Source: Rothia sp. (in: high G+C Gram-positive bacteria)
GTDB lineage: Bacteria; Actinomycetota; Actinomycetes; Actinomycetales; Micrococcaceae
Direction of reading: 5' to 3'
Assembly: GCA_030524105.1 (NCBI GenBank)
Contig: JAUNHE010000004.1
Location: 1 to 64,000 of the forward strand
Length of the DNA stretch: 64,000 nt
Positions within the stretch are counted from its first letter, which is position 1. The number at the start of each line of letters is the position of its first letter. Made by a program: the position numbers and the translations under genes. The notes beneath the pieces were generated by a model. That model made no database searches, was not told where the DNA came from, and was given only the letters and a program-made list of their open reading frames with translations. Of this stretch, positions 46,383-55,091 are shown piece after piece.

Positions 46383-46967
46383 CTAAGAAGCCTGCTGCTC
46401 GGTCACAGGCTGCAAAAAGTACAGCTGAGTTTGACCATACTTCTTATGAGCAAACTGCTCCAGGGCCTGCGGCCACTGCGCTTGCGGGGTAAAGGCAGAA
46501 CGCTCAACAACCAGGACGGCACCCGGCGTCAGGCAGCTGAGCAAAAGGTCAAGCACCAGCAGCAGCTTATCGTTAGCGTAATCATAGGGAGGATCCAGAA
46601 AAACAAGATCCCAGCCCTGCCCCGAAGAGCACTGGCCCAAAAAACTAGTGGCAGACGCGGTATAGACCCGAGCCCTACCTACAGCACCAGCCCCCTTAAG
46701 GCCGGCAATATTTTTTTCAATAACAGGGCGGGCCTTAGCATAGGAGTCCACAAAATCAGCACTGGCTGCACCCCGGCTTAAAGCCTCACAACCCAAAGCC
46801 CCCGACCCAGCAAAAAGATCCAAAACCCGAGCATCGGCCAAAACCCCGTAGGCATCTAAACGGGAAAAAAGCGCCTCTTTAACCCTATCGGTAGTAGGAC
46901 GGGTGTTGTTCCCGGGCAAATTAGCCAGCCTCATTCCCTTAGAAACACCGGCAATAATACGAATCAC
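46383..46967 (-). CDS. rsmD: 16S rRNA (guanine-N2)-methyltransferase RsmD
   Basis: RsmD methylates G966 of 16S rRNA. The 194-residue protein has the SAM-binding motif VLDLFAGSGALGCEAL (about 44-59) and the catalytic LDPPYD (near 126), with a family-typical N-terminus RIIAGVSKGMRL. The start is GTG. It lies 81 nt from coaD; the rsmD-coaD order is widespread. Confidence 0.94.
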   Translation of the reverse strand: MIRIIAGVSKGMRLANLPGNNTRPTTDRVKEALFSRLDAYGVLADARVLDLFAGSGALGCEALSRGAASADFVDSYAKARPVIEKNIAGLKGAGAVGRARVYTASATSFLGQCSSGQGWDLVFLDPPYDYANDKLLLVLDLLLSCLTPGAVLVVERSAFTPQAQWPQALEQFAHKKYGQTQLYFLQPVTEQQAS

Positions 46968-47029
46968 CAGTAGTCACCACCCTCCATAACAGCCTAGGCC
47001 TCGTCGGTTACCGGCCCAACAATGCAACC

Positions 47030-47605
47030 CTACTGCATTTGATCAACAAGTTCGGCAACAGCCTCATGCATTTTATCAGCCCTCATCTCATCCGCTATAT
47101 CCGCCTCAATCATCAAGAAACCGCCGTCGGCCAAGGCAAAAAGGCAGGTTTCACGGTGGATATTAAGCGAAGGGGAAGAATCACCGCAGCTACCGCTGCC
47201 AATTTTAGTTTGCCGTCCCTCAAAACTATTAACCCTGCTATCCATACTGTCATGCCCAGGACGATAAGAAACATACATTTCTGAATAATCCGGGTAGGCA
47301 GGATCAGCACTATAGACAGTGGTCGGCTCCTCGCCGTCCTTCATAGACTTTAAAGTCTCTTGATAGCTAAAAATACCCAGGGTCCGTGGCCTAACCTCTT
47401 GAGCCTTATCCGGCTTAATAACCAGATCAGACGGGAGGGAACTGGGAATAACCTTGGGCTGCGCGGCTGAGGCCACAACTGAAGCGCTCGGGCTCTGGCG
47501 CTGGCTACTAGAAGCGGCCCCTGGCTGGTCTTTATTGTTGTAGGAGCAGGCCGAAGCAAACAGACCTAAGAGCAGGACACAGGCAGTAAGCAGCAATCTT
47601 TTCAT
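47030..47605 (-). CDS. hypothetical lipoprotein
   Basis: The 191-residue protein starts with a lipoprotein signal: MKRLL, a hydrophobic stretch and the lipobox ASAC, with the modified Cys near residue 20. The mature part has a Ser/Gln/Ala-rich linker of about 40 residues, then a small domain with paired cysteines (SGSCGDSSPS and ETCLFAL) that may form a disulfide. I cannot assign a family. TATACT (47618-47613 on the minus strand) ends 7 nt before the ATG, so the message may be leaderless; a TTG two codons earlier is the alternative start. Confidence 0.75.
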   Translation of the reverse strand: MKRLLLTACVLLLGLFASACSYNNKDQPGAASSSQRQSPSASVVASAAQPKVIPSSLPSDLVIKPDKAQEVRPRTLGIFSYQETLKSMKDGEEPTTVYSADPAYPDYSEMYVSYRPGHDSMDSRVNSFEGRQTKIGSGSCGDSSPSLNIHRETCLFALADGGFLMIEADIADEMRADKMHEAVAELVDQMQ

Positions 47606-47612
47606 AGACAAA

Positions 47613-47618
47613 AGTATA
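47613..47618 (-). promoter_or_regulatory. -10 box for a leaderless lipoprotein message
   Basis: TATACT on the minus strand is followed by 7 nt and then the ATG of the lipoprotein gene, and there is no ribosome binding site. This spacing puts the transcript start at the A of ATG. No good -35 is visible. Confidence 0.4.
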
Positions 47619-47744
47619 AAATCCTAAAACTGCCATAAATAACCAGATAAAACCTATATGACAGAGGCCTAGGGTCACTAGCTAGTTTGCCGCCTGCCTC
47701 ACGTCATTTTAAGCAGAAGCCGGCCCACCACCTAAATAAAATGC

Positions 47745-50135
47745 TCACCCTCGGCCCAAAAAAGCCTGCCGATCAGGATCAAGATCCTGCGCCAAAGCCT
47801 GGGCAAGCTCAGGATAGTTGGCCAGCTGGCTATCCTCAGCAAATAAGGCCCTGGCGTCTTCACGAGCTTTCTCAATAAGAGGGGCGTCAGCAAGGGCACG
47901 CAAAAGTTTAAGCCTAGACTTTTTACCCGACTGGGCAGCACCCAAAATATCACCCTCACGCCGTTGCTCAAGATCAATACGGGCCAGCTCAAAACCATCG
48001 GCCGTCTGCGCCACAGCATCGAGCCTCTGCCGCGAAACACCCTGGGCAGGCTGGGCAGTTACCAGCAAACAGGTGCCGGGCAGACTCCCCCGGCCAATAC
48101 GCCCACGCAGCTGATGCAAACCAGAGATGCCAAAACGATCCGCATCCATAATGATCATCAAGGTAGCATTGGGCACATTAACACCCACCTCAATAACGGT
48201 AGTGCAGACCAATAAATCTATGCTTCCAGCAGTAAAGTCATTCATGACCCCGCTCTTTTGGCTAGATTCCATCCGCCCGTGCAAAGAAGCAATTCTCACC
48301 CCCGCCAGCTCAGTCCTCCCCTTAAGCTGCTCCGTTAAGCCATGAACAGAGTGAAGAACCCGGCTATCCTCCTCCACCGGCTCAACCTCCCGAGCCGTAA
48401 AAAACTCAGCCTGCTCCCCGGCGCAGTTCTCTTCCTCACCATCAGTAATTTTAGGGACCACCACATAAACCTGGTGGCCGGCATCAATTTCTTCCCTAGC
48501 TCGCTGCCACAAACGCTGCTCCCAGCTAGGATGCTCAGCTAAAGGAACCACATAGCTCTTTATTTTCTGGCGGCCAGCCGGCAACTGATCGAGCACCGAA
48601 AGATCAAGATCTCCAAAGGCAGTCATAGCAACCGTACGCGGAATAGGAGTTGCCGTCATAACAAGCCGGTGCACCAGGCTATTCTGGGGTCCGCGCAAGG
48701 CGTCCCGCTGCTCAACACCAAAACGGTGCTGCTCATCAACAACAACCAAACCTAGCTGGGCAAAGCGAACAGACTGAGAGAGCAAAGCATGAGTACCGAT
48801 CACAATATGGGCACCCTGACTAGCGATTTCGAGCAGAACCTGCCTTTTATCGGCTGCCGGCATCAAGGACTTAAGCAAAACAACCCTCACCTTTTGAGGC
48901 TGCTGCCCTAGATCAGCCTGGGCCACATCCGCCGGCTTCTGCCCCGGCTGATCAGCCAGTAAATCCCCCAAGGCAGTACAAACAGAACGGTAGTGCTGCT
49001 CAGCCAGGACCTCCGTGGGAGCCAGCAGAGCCGCCTGCCCTCCCCCGTCCACAACCTGCAGCATAGCCAAAAGAGCCAGCACCGTTTTACCCGAGCCCAC
49101 ATCCCCCTGAAGCAGCCGGTTCATAGGAGAAGTGGCCGCTAAATCTGCCGAAATTTGGGTGCTAACCCGCCGCTGCCCCTGAGTGAGTTCAAAAGGGAGC
49201 CTGTCCAGAAGCTGGTCAGCCAAACCCTGGCTACGGTAGGGCCGGGCCAAAGCGTGCTGACTAGCCCGGGCGGCACTCATCTGGGCTAAAGCACTTTGTA
49301 AAATAAAAGCCTCTCGGTAGCGCAAAAAATATTGGGCAGCCCGCCAACTCTCCTCTGTATCCGGCCTATGGATAGCAGAGTAAGTCCAAGCCAACCCCGG
49401 TATTTTTCTTTTCTTTCGCACGGTTTGGGGTAGCGGATCAGGCAGGTCTTCTAAAGGCAGCCGCTGCAAAAGCTCTGCTATAGCTGCCTCAATACGATCC
49501 GTAGGAAACCTGCCAGTGGCCCTATAGACCGGAATCGGGGCAGCCGCCTGAGACTGGGCCTGCGAGAGCTCTGCAGCTGAAAGCGACCTATCCCGGTTTT
49601 CGGCAAGAACAGCGTAGTGGGGATTGGTGAGAGTAAGTTGTCCACGGTAACTGCTCACTTTGCCAGAAAACATAACCTGATCCCCGGGATGAATCTGCCT
49701 AGCTGCCGTCCAAGCATTAAAAAAAGAGAGGGTCATGGTATGCGGCTCCTGCTCTAGCAGGCTGCTATCCTGCCAAAGCCCGGCTAAAGGAGCATAGCTG
49801 CCAACCGACTCAGCCATAAGCTGCTGGTCAGGGTCAGTATCGGCCAGCTGGTCGGTAATAGTGACATCAGTAATAGACCCCCGACGCGAGCGCAGCTTAC
49901 GGGTCTGCACGTTAAGTACCCGGGCTAGGATAGTTACCTCCTGATCGGGCAGCAAGTCTGCAAAGGAAGTTAGCTGACCCCGCGGCAGGTACTTACGCGG
50001 ATAGTATTCCAAGGCCTGACCAACCGTTGTTAGACCCAGATGTTTACTCAAGGCAGCGGCTGTAGCGGCCGGCAGATAGCTGGCTAAACTGTGCTCGGCT
50101 AGGCTCAACTGATCCTGAGAACTAGCCTGACTCAC
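47745..50135 (-). CDS. recG: ATP-dependent DNA helicase RecG
   Basis: RecG drives regression of stalled replication forks and branch migration. The 796-residue protein has the N-terminal wedge/OB domain (about 55-180), Walker A GDVGSGKT (344-351), the DEQH box (467-470) and the C-terminal helicase motif HQLRGRIGRG. It is about 100 residues longer than E. coli RecG through inserts around 95-130 and 390-415. The GTG start overlaps the upstream DAK2 gene by 14 nt. Confidence 0.94.
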   Translation of the reverse strand: MSQASSQDQLSLAEHSLASYLPAATAAALSKHLGLTTVGQALEYYPRKYLPRGQLTSFADLLPDQEVTILARVLNVQTRKLRSRRGSITDVTITDQLADTDPDQQLMAESVGSYAPLAGLWQDSSLLEQEPHTMTLSFFNAWTAARQIHPGDQVMFSGKVSSYRGQLTLTNPHYAVLAENRDRSLSAAELSQAQSQAAAPIPVYRATGRFPTDRIEAAIAELLQRLPLEDLPDPLPQTVRKKRKIPGLAWTYSAIHRPDTEESWRAAQYFLRYREAFILQSALAQMSAARASQHALARPYRSQGLADQLLDRLPFELTQGQRRVSTQISADLAATSPMNRLLQGDVGSGKTVLALLAMLQVVDGGGQAALLAPTEVLAEQHYRSVCTALGDLLADQPGQKPADVAQADLGQQPQKVRVVLLKSLMPAADKRQVLLEIASQGAHIVIGTHALLSQSVRFAQLGLVVVDEQHRFGVEQRDALRGPQNSLVHRLVMTATPIPRTVAMTAFGDLDLSVLDQLPAGRQKIKSYVVPLAEHPSWEQRLWQRAREEIDAGHQVYVVVPKITDGEEENCAGEQAEFFTAREVEPVEEDSRVLHSVHGLTEQLKGRTELAGVRIASLHGRMESSQKSGVMNDFTAGSIDLLVCTTVIEVGVNVPNATLMIIMDADRFGISGLHQLRGRIGRGSLPGTCLLVTAQPAQGVSRQRLDAVAQTADGFELARIDLEQRREGDILGAAQSGKKSRLKLLRALADAPLIEKAREDARALFAEDSQLANYPELAQALAQDLDPDRQAFLGRG

Positions 50136-51036
50136 AGCCGCTGCCTAACTGCTCCTGCCCAGAAAAAAGAGGGGTGATTCTCAGATTTTTGGGGCTCCCA
50201 TAAGCCTGTATGCGAGCTAAAGCCTGCTCAACTTTGATTGTATGCAGGTGAATACCCCATTCTGTGGGAGCCTGCCCCTGCTCAAGCTCACCCAGGCAGA
50301 CAACCGATAAAGAATCGTAGCCGGCTAGATCTGCCCGCAGCTGAGCCATGAGTGCGGCCTCTAATTCCAGCTGACACATGAGCTCAAACCCTTTATCTGA
50401 CTCAGTCTTTAGCTGCTCGGAGGGGTCTGCCGCTTTAAAAAGATCGGCATAATCCTGATCGCTGACGCCCAGGCCGCTGTAGCTCAGGCTCAGAGCATTC
50501 ATGACCAAAAAAAACCCGGCCGCGCCCGCATCTTTTGTAGCAGCTGCTTGTGCGGCAGCTAGTAGCTGCTCTGATGCTGCAACAGCTTGAGCTGCCCGGT
50601 AAGCCAGGTGCAGCAGATGCTGATCAAGTTCGGGCAGAAGGGGAGCTTGGGCAACCGCGTCCATGGCCGCAAGGATAGTACCTTCCACCGGTTTTTCAAG
50701 GGATTGGCGGGCTTGGGCTGCTGCCTGCCACAGGGCCAAGTGCAGGGCTTCGGGGGTCAGCTGGGCAGAGGGACCCAAGGATGTGGTCAAGGCACCCAGC
50801 CAGGCAGAGAGTATCATGCCAGAATTACCTTGTGCCTGCCGGTAGGCGGCCTGCACGCCAGCCCGGGGCTGGCTCTGACAAGCAGCAGAAATGGTAGCCA
50901 GCATGTTGCTGCCGGTATCCGAATCTGCAACCGGAAAAACGTTCATAGCGTTAAGCTGATCAGCATAGCGCTCAAGATCCTGCCTGGCTTGTAGCATCCA
51001 AGGCAGCCACAGGTGGTCAAAATTTGAGTCCTTCAT
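50122..51036 (-). CDS. DAK2 (DhaL-like) domain protein, short FakA relative
   Basis: FakA is the ATP-binding kinase of the fatty-acid kinase system, with an N-terminal DAK2 domain. This 304-residue protein keeps the metal-binding motif NVFPVADSDTGSN (Asp38, Asp40, Asn44) and GNSG (70-73), but the usual PDGDTG is altered to ADSDTG. FakA proteins are about 550 residues with middle and C-terminal domains; here only about 90 residues follow the DAK2 domain. Actinobacterial homologues also sit next to recG. ATG at 51036 has AAGAAGG just upstream; a TTG at 51066 is also open. Confidence 0.75.
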   Translation of the reverse strand: MKDSNFDHLWLPWMLQARQDLERYADQLNAMNVFPVADSDTGSNMLATISAACQSQPRAGVQAAYRQAQGNSGMILSAWLGALTTSLGPSAQLTPEALHLALWQAAAQARQSLEKPVEGTILAAMDAVAQAPLLPELDQHLLHLAYRAAQAVAASEQLLAAAQAAATKDAGAAGFFLVMNALSLSYSGLGVSDQDYADLFKAADPSEQLKTESDKGFELMCQLELEAALMAQLRADLAGYDSLSVVCLGELEQGQAPTEWGIHLHTIKVEQALARIQAYGSPKNLRITPLFSGQEQLGSGCESG

Positions 51037-51126
51037 AGCCTTCTTAGCTGTTCTTCTCTCTGGCAACGCTTATGCTGGCGTCTCTAAAGACCTAGTTTAT
51101 ACTCTTGGCTCACTGGCCAGAAAATA

Positions 51127-52185
51127 TTAGCGGGCAAAATGGTCCCAGCCTAGCTGGCGGGGCTGGAGCCCATCCAAGAGGACGCCGGCGCTGGCCTCGG
51201 TCTTATGGCAAACCCCCAGCGGCCAAAAGCCTTCCGCCAGCTCTGCCGGTGCAAAGCATGCCAGCATAGCGTGGTCCTCACCGCCGGTCAGTGCCCAGGT
51301 TAGACACTCTTGTTCTAGTTCTTCTGCTCCGGCCTCGGGTAGCAGCCAGCGGGCCACCGGTTTGAGCAGTTCAAGAGCAGCTGCTAGCCGTGAACTCTCT
51401 ATGCTGATGGTCAGGCCGCTGGCTTGAGCGAGCCTGTCGGCATCACGGAGCAAACCGTCCGAAATATCGAGCATGGCGTGGGCGCAGCTGCCTGCAGTCT
51501 GGCCGGCTAGGATAGCTGCCTGCGGGCGTAGCTGCTGTTCGATGGCCCTTGTAAGAACCGGCTGATTTTTATCAGGTTCTTTTGGCTGTTCCAGCAGGGC
51601 TAGGCCGGCAGCAGCCAGCCCCAGGTGGCCGTTAAAGGCTAGGATGTCCTTGTCCCGGGCAGCAGAACGAGTAATGGGCCGGCCTAGCACACGGCCAAGG
51701 GCTGTGGCTGTGGCAGAGATTTCCCGGCTTTTGCCCAGGTCCCCACCGGATACTGTACAGCTAGTAGCGCCCTGCTGCCAGCAGGAATCTACCAGGCCTT
51801 GCGCAAAATCACAGAGCCAATCCAGGGGTTGCTCTGCTGGCAATCCCAGGCTGACCAGTAAAGATACCGGCTGGGCCCCCATGGCTGCAAGGTCAGCTAG
51901 GTTTTGGCTGGCTAGCTTCCAACCCAGATCGTAGCCTCGTGTTACCTGCCCACAGGGCCAAACCTGCCTAAAATCCTGGTTTTCTGTCAGGCTGTCAATG
52001 GTTACTGCCGTGCTGGCCTCTGTCAAGTCAAGCAGGGCACAGTCGTCGCCCGGTCCCAGCTGCAGCGAGGGTTTATTCTGCTGCCCCTTAGCTAGTACCC
52101 GTTTGTTGTGTTGGTCAATAATGGGCAGAAAAGAAGCCAGCAGTTCTGCCTCACTCAACTGCCCTATGGGTCTAGAATCGGCCAC
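51127..52185 (-). CDS. thiL: thiamine-monophosphate kinase
   Basis: ThiL phosphorylates thiamine monophosphate to the coenzyme thiamine diphosphate, which AceE in this window uses. The 352-residue protein has the PurM-like fold with the ATP and Mg motif GPGDDCA (44-50), SGGDLGKS and LDISDGLLRDA. The start is GTG with AGGTAAAGG upstream. It lies 11 nt after the upstream surface-protein gene on the same strand, an unusual pairing. In other Actinobacteria thiL often lies near ddl, as here. Confidence 0.93.
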   Translation of the reverse strand: MADSRPIGQLSEAELLASFLPIIDQHNKRVLAKGQQNKPSLQLGPGDDCALLDLTEASTAVTIDSLTENQDFRQVWPCGQVTRGYDLGWKLASQNLADLAAMGAQPVSLLVSLGLPAEQPLDWLCDFAQGLVDSCWQQGATSCTVSGGDLGKSREISATATALGRVLGRPITRSAARDKDILAFNGHLGLAAAGLALLEQPKEPDKNQPVLTRAIEQQLRPQAAILAGQTAGSCAHAMLDISDGLLRDADRLAQASGLTISIESSRLAAALELLKPVARWLLPEAGAEELEQECLTWALTGGEDHAMLACFAPAELAEGFWPLGVCHKTEASAGVLLDGLQPRQLGWDHFAR

Positions 52186-52196
52186 ACCTTTACCTA

Positions 52197-53225
52197 TCAG
52201 CTCGATGAATCCCGTAGAAATTGCCGGGCTACATAAAAAATAACCCCAAACCCAGCCACAGAAAAAATCAGCAAGGGTGCCCGGCCGCCTATCAGCGACT
52301 GGCCTAGCTGACGTATCTTGGCCTGTTTACTCTGATCAGAGTTAGCAGCCTGGGCTTCGGCGCCACTGACGCCAATGCTATCTAGATTTTCATCGCTGGC
52401 CACCCTGGAACTTCCGGACTTAATAAAGTCATTGATCCAGCCAGAAGCTTGGTCTACTTGGTTACTTTTTGGGGACTGGGTGCTTGGACTGCGCGGAGAG
52501 TAGTGATCTAAAGAAGAACTCCACTGCTGCTTATCCGAAGAGTCCTGGCTGGACTGCTGGCCGGGAAGCTTGCCCCAAAAACCCTGGAAATCCCTAGCGG
52601 ACATAGAAGAGTTAGCAGCCTGATCCCAGGCCTGGGAGGGAGCAGAAGAAACCGGGCTCAGCGGCTGCTGCCAGCGTCCAGCTGCCTCGCCCTGGCCAGT
52701 ATTAATCTGTTGAGACCGGTCAGCAGGGCTGCTTTGCTCAGGCTGTGGGTCCGGAATGGGCACTAGAGTGGGTCCGCCTGTTGGTAGCGGAGCCGGGCTG
52801 GGGTTAACGGGTGTGCTTGGCTGAGGTTGTGGGCTGGGTTGATCGGAAGGACTGGGCTCAGGTTCCACACTTGGATCTGGCTGCTGGCTCGGCTGCACCG
52901 GAGAAGTCGGATCTACCGGTAAAACAGGGTCGGCACTGGCATCCTGGCTAGCTTCCGGTAGAGCAGAAGCCGATGATTCGGGCTGCGGTTCGGTGGCAGG
53001 AAGCTGCGGAATATTTGGGTCCACCGGGGTTTCTTGCTGTGGATCAGTTTCGGCCTCAGTCAGAGCCGACGGCTGCTGGCTTGGGCTAACCTCCTGCGGC
53101 TCGGCGCTAGAGCTGGCCTGTTCACTAGGTGAGGCAGGCTCAGCATATGCAAGGGACAGGCAGGGCAGACAGAGGAGGGCACTACAAAAAACCAGCTGCA
53201 TCAAAAACTTAAAACGATCCTGCAC
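52197..53225 (-). CDS. hypothetical surface protein with Pro/Ser/Gln-rich stalk and C-terminal anchor helix
   Basis: I do not recognise a family in this 342-residue protein. It starts with a signal peptide (about 1-28, ending near AYAEP). Residues 30-175 are Pro/Ser/Gln/Glu-rich with short repeats such as PSPQPQPSTP. Residues 175-300 are Ser/Gln-rich with some Trp. A C-terminal membrane helix (about 312-332) is followed by a short basic tail, RQFLRD. There is no LPXTG, so it is anchored by the helix and not by sortase. It is upstream of thiL by 11 nt, probably on one transcript. Confidence 0.75.
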   Translation of the reverse strand: MQDRFKFLMQLVFCSALLCLPCLSLAYAEPASPSEQASSSAEPQEVSPSQQPSALTEAETDPQQETPVDPNIPQLPATEPQPESSASALPEASQDASADPVLPVDPTSPVQPSQQPDPSVEPEPSPSDQPSPQPQPSTPVNPSPAPLPTGGPTLVPIPDPQPEQSSPADRSQQINTGQGEAAGRWQQPLSPVSSAPSQAWDQAANSSMSARDFQGFWGKLPGQQSSQDSSDKQQWSSSLDHYSPRSPSTQSPKSNQVDQASGWINDFIKSGSSRVASDENLDSIGVSGAEAQAANSDQSKQAKIRQLGQSLIGGRAPLLIFSVAGFGVIFYVARQFLRDSSS

Positions 53226-53373
53226 GAGCCGCCGCTCCTAACCCCCATGACACAAGCGATACAAAGAACTAGACACAAGACTACCAGTTTTGAGTTAACA
53301 TAGGCAGATTTTCTTACTGGCGGGCAGCCGCTAGCCCAATCCGGGCGGCAGACAATTGGCTAAAATAGGTGCT

Positions 53374-53904
53374 GTGCACGGACAAAAGAAAACCCAGAAA
53401 CACCCTAAAATTCTAGCCTTGCTGGCCCTAGGAGCCCTCCTGACCCTCAATGGCTGCGGGCCCGCTGCCCTCCAGCTAGAGCCCGCCCCCGATGCCACTA
53501 ATCCAGGCTGCGCCTACGCCCTTGTCGCCATGCCACAAGAATTAGCCGGCTTGCAGCAACGCGAAACAACAGCCCAAGCCACAACAGCCTGGGGCGAGCC
53601 GGCCAGCGTCATCCTCAAATGCGGGGTAGAAATCCAAGAGCCGGTTGCCGATCCCTGCGTTTCAGTTAACGGCGTTGACTGGATCCTTAAACCCGATGCC
53701 AGCAATGATCAGGCAGACCAGCAGGAACAGGCTGCCGCCGGAACCTGGCAGGCCAGCACCTACGGACGCTCACCTGCCGTGCAGGTAACCTTTGATGCAG
53801 ATCGCATTAGCAGTTCCACCCTTCTGGTAGAGCTTAACTCCGCCGTCAGCCAGCTGGAACAGGTAAAAAAATGCTCAAAGGTCAGTGAAAGCCTGGGCCT
53901 CTAA
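53374..53904 (+). CDS. DUF3515 family lipoprotein
   Basis: DUF3515 is an actinobacterial family of unknown function whose gene often lies between ddl and thiL, as here. The 176-residue protein has a signal peptide with lipobox LNGC (Cys near residue 28) and the family blocks CAYALVAMPQEL, TAWGEPASVILKCGV, VNGVDWILKPD and TYGRSPAVQV. GTG at 53374 was chosen because TAAAAT ends 7 nt upstream, compatible with a leaderless message; TTG at 53356 is also open. Its last 4 nt overlap the 3' end of ddl. Confidence 0.85.
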   Translation: MHGQKKTQKHPKILALLALGALLTLNGCGPAALQLEPAPDATNPGCAYALVAMPQELAGLQQRETTAQATTAWGEPASVILKCGVEIQEPVADPCVSVNGVDWILKPDASNDQADQQEQAAAGTWQASTYGRSPAVQVTFDADRISSSTLLVELNSAVSQLEQVKKCSKVSESLGL

Positions 53905-55034
53905 CGTAAACCCAAGGGACGGGCCAGGGCTAGCTGGATGAGCTGGTCTAAAAGATCCGAAAAGCTTAACCCGGACTTTTCCCACATCACCTTATACATG
54001 CTGATGGGAGTGAACCCCGGAACGGTATTTATTTCGTTAATGATGACCTTGCCTTGGTCCGTATAAAAGAAATCTGCCCGGCACATGCCCTCACCGTCAA
54101 GGGCTAAAAAGGCCTGAACAGCCTGCTGCCTGATTTTGGCCTCAATGTCCTGGGGAAGGTCAGCCGGACACTGGGTGTAAGCATCCGAGGTGGAGACATA
54201 TTTAGCCTCAAAATCATAAAAAGCAGCTGAATCCTTGTCAACCACGATCTCTCCCGGGTAGGAGGCGCGTGGCTGGCCAGAATGGGCAGAATCAAGCACT
54301 GCACACTCAATTTCTCTACCAGAAATTCCAGCTTCGACGATCACTTTAGGGTCAAACTTATGGGCAAGCTTGATAGCCTCTTCTAGATCCTGGAAGTTAT
54401 CAACCCGGGTAATACCAAAAGAAGACCCAGCCCGGGCAGGTTTAACAAAAACCGGTAAGCCAAGCTGCTCAACACCGGTCAGCGCCGCCTCTTTATCCTG
54501 CTGCCACTGCCGCCAGGTAATCACCCGGTAAGGCCCAACCTCCAAGCCGGCAGCTTCAAAGGCTAGTTTCATAAAATGCTTGTCCATGCCCATGGCCGAG
54601 CAGGCTACCCCGCAGCCGACATAGGGTAACCCTGCCATTTCTAGCAGCCCCTGCAAGCTACCGTCCTCACCAAAAGGGCCGTGTAGGAGCGGAAAAACCA
54701 CATCGATGCTAGGGCCCAGTTCCAGACTTCCGTCTTCATTAACCAGGCGGAGCCTGGAATCTGCCTCCCCCATCGGCAGGTAAATCTGCTGGCCGCCCCC
54801 TTCAAAATGGGCCATAGTTTGGTCCGCAGTTAAGCTCTGCAACTCTTCCAGACTAGTGAGATACCAGTGTCCGGCCGGGGTAATAGCGAGGGGAATAACC
54901 TGATATTTTTTTGCATCTAAGGCTTGCATCACGTTACAAGCTGTAATCAAAGAAATGGCATGTTCTGACGAACGACCACCAGCCAGGATAGCTACGGTCT
55001 TGTGAGCAGCTCTTTCAGGAGTGTGTGCAGTCAT
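53901..55034 (-). CDS. ddl: D-alanine-D-alanine ligase
   Basis: Ddl makes D-Ala-D-Ala for peptidoglycan, the target of vancomycin. The 377-residue ATP-grasp protein has GGRSSEHAIS near the N-terminus, PLLHGPFGEDGSLQG, VKPARAGSSFG and the metal-binding INEINTVPGFT. The length and motifs match the Ddl form of Actinobacteria, and SMYKVMWEKSGL near the end is typical. Sequence alone does not show the D-lactate-specific residues of VanA-type ligases. It follows gpsA with 57 nt between them. Confidence 0.95.
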   Translation of the reverse strand: MTAHTPERAAHKTVAILAGGRSSEHAISLITACNVMQALDAKKYQVIPLAITPAGHWYLTSLEELQSLTADQTMAHFEGGGQQIYLPMGEADSRLRLVNEDGSLELGPSIDVVFPLLHGPFGEDGSLQGLLEMAGLPYVGCGVACSAMGMDKHFMKLAFEAAGLEVGPYRVITWRQWQQDKEAALTGVEQLGLPVFVKPARAGSSFGITRVDNFQDLEEAIKLAHKFDPKVIVEAGISGREIECAVLDSAHSGQPRASYPGEIVVDKDSAAFYDFEAKYVSTSDAYTQCPADLPQDIEAKIRQQAVQAFLALDGEGMCRADFFYTDQGKVIINEINTVPGFTPISMYKVMWEKSGLSFSDLLDQLIQLALARPLGLR

Positions 55035-55091
55035 CTATCTTCTTCTGATCCCTTAGTTATCTAGGGGCATTGCAGGCAAATACAGCCCCAA

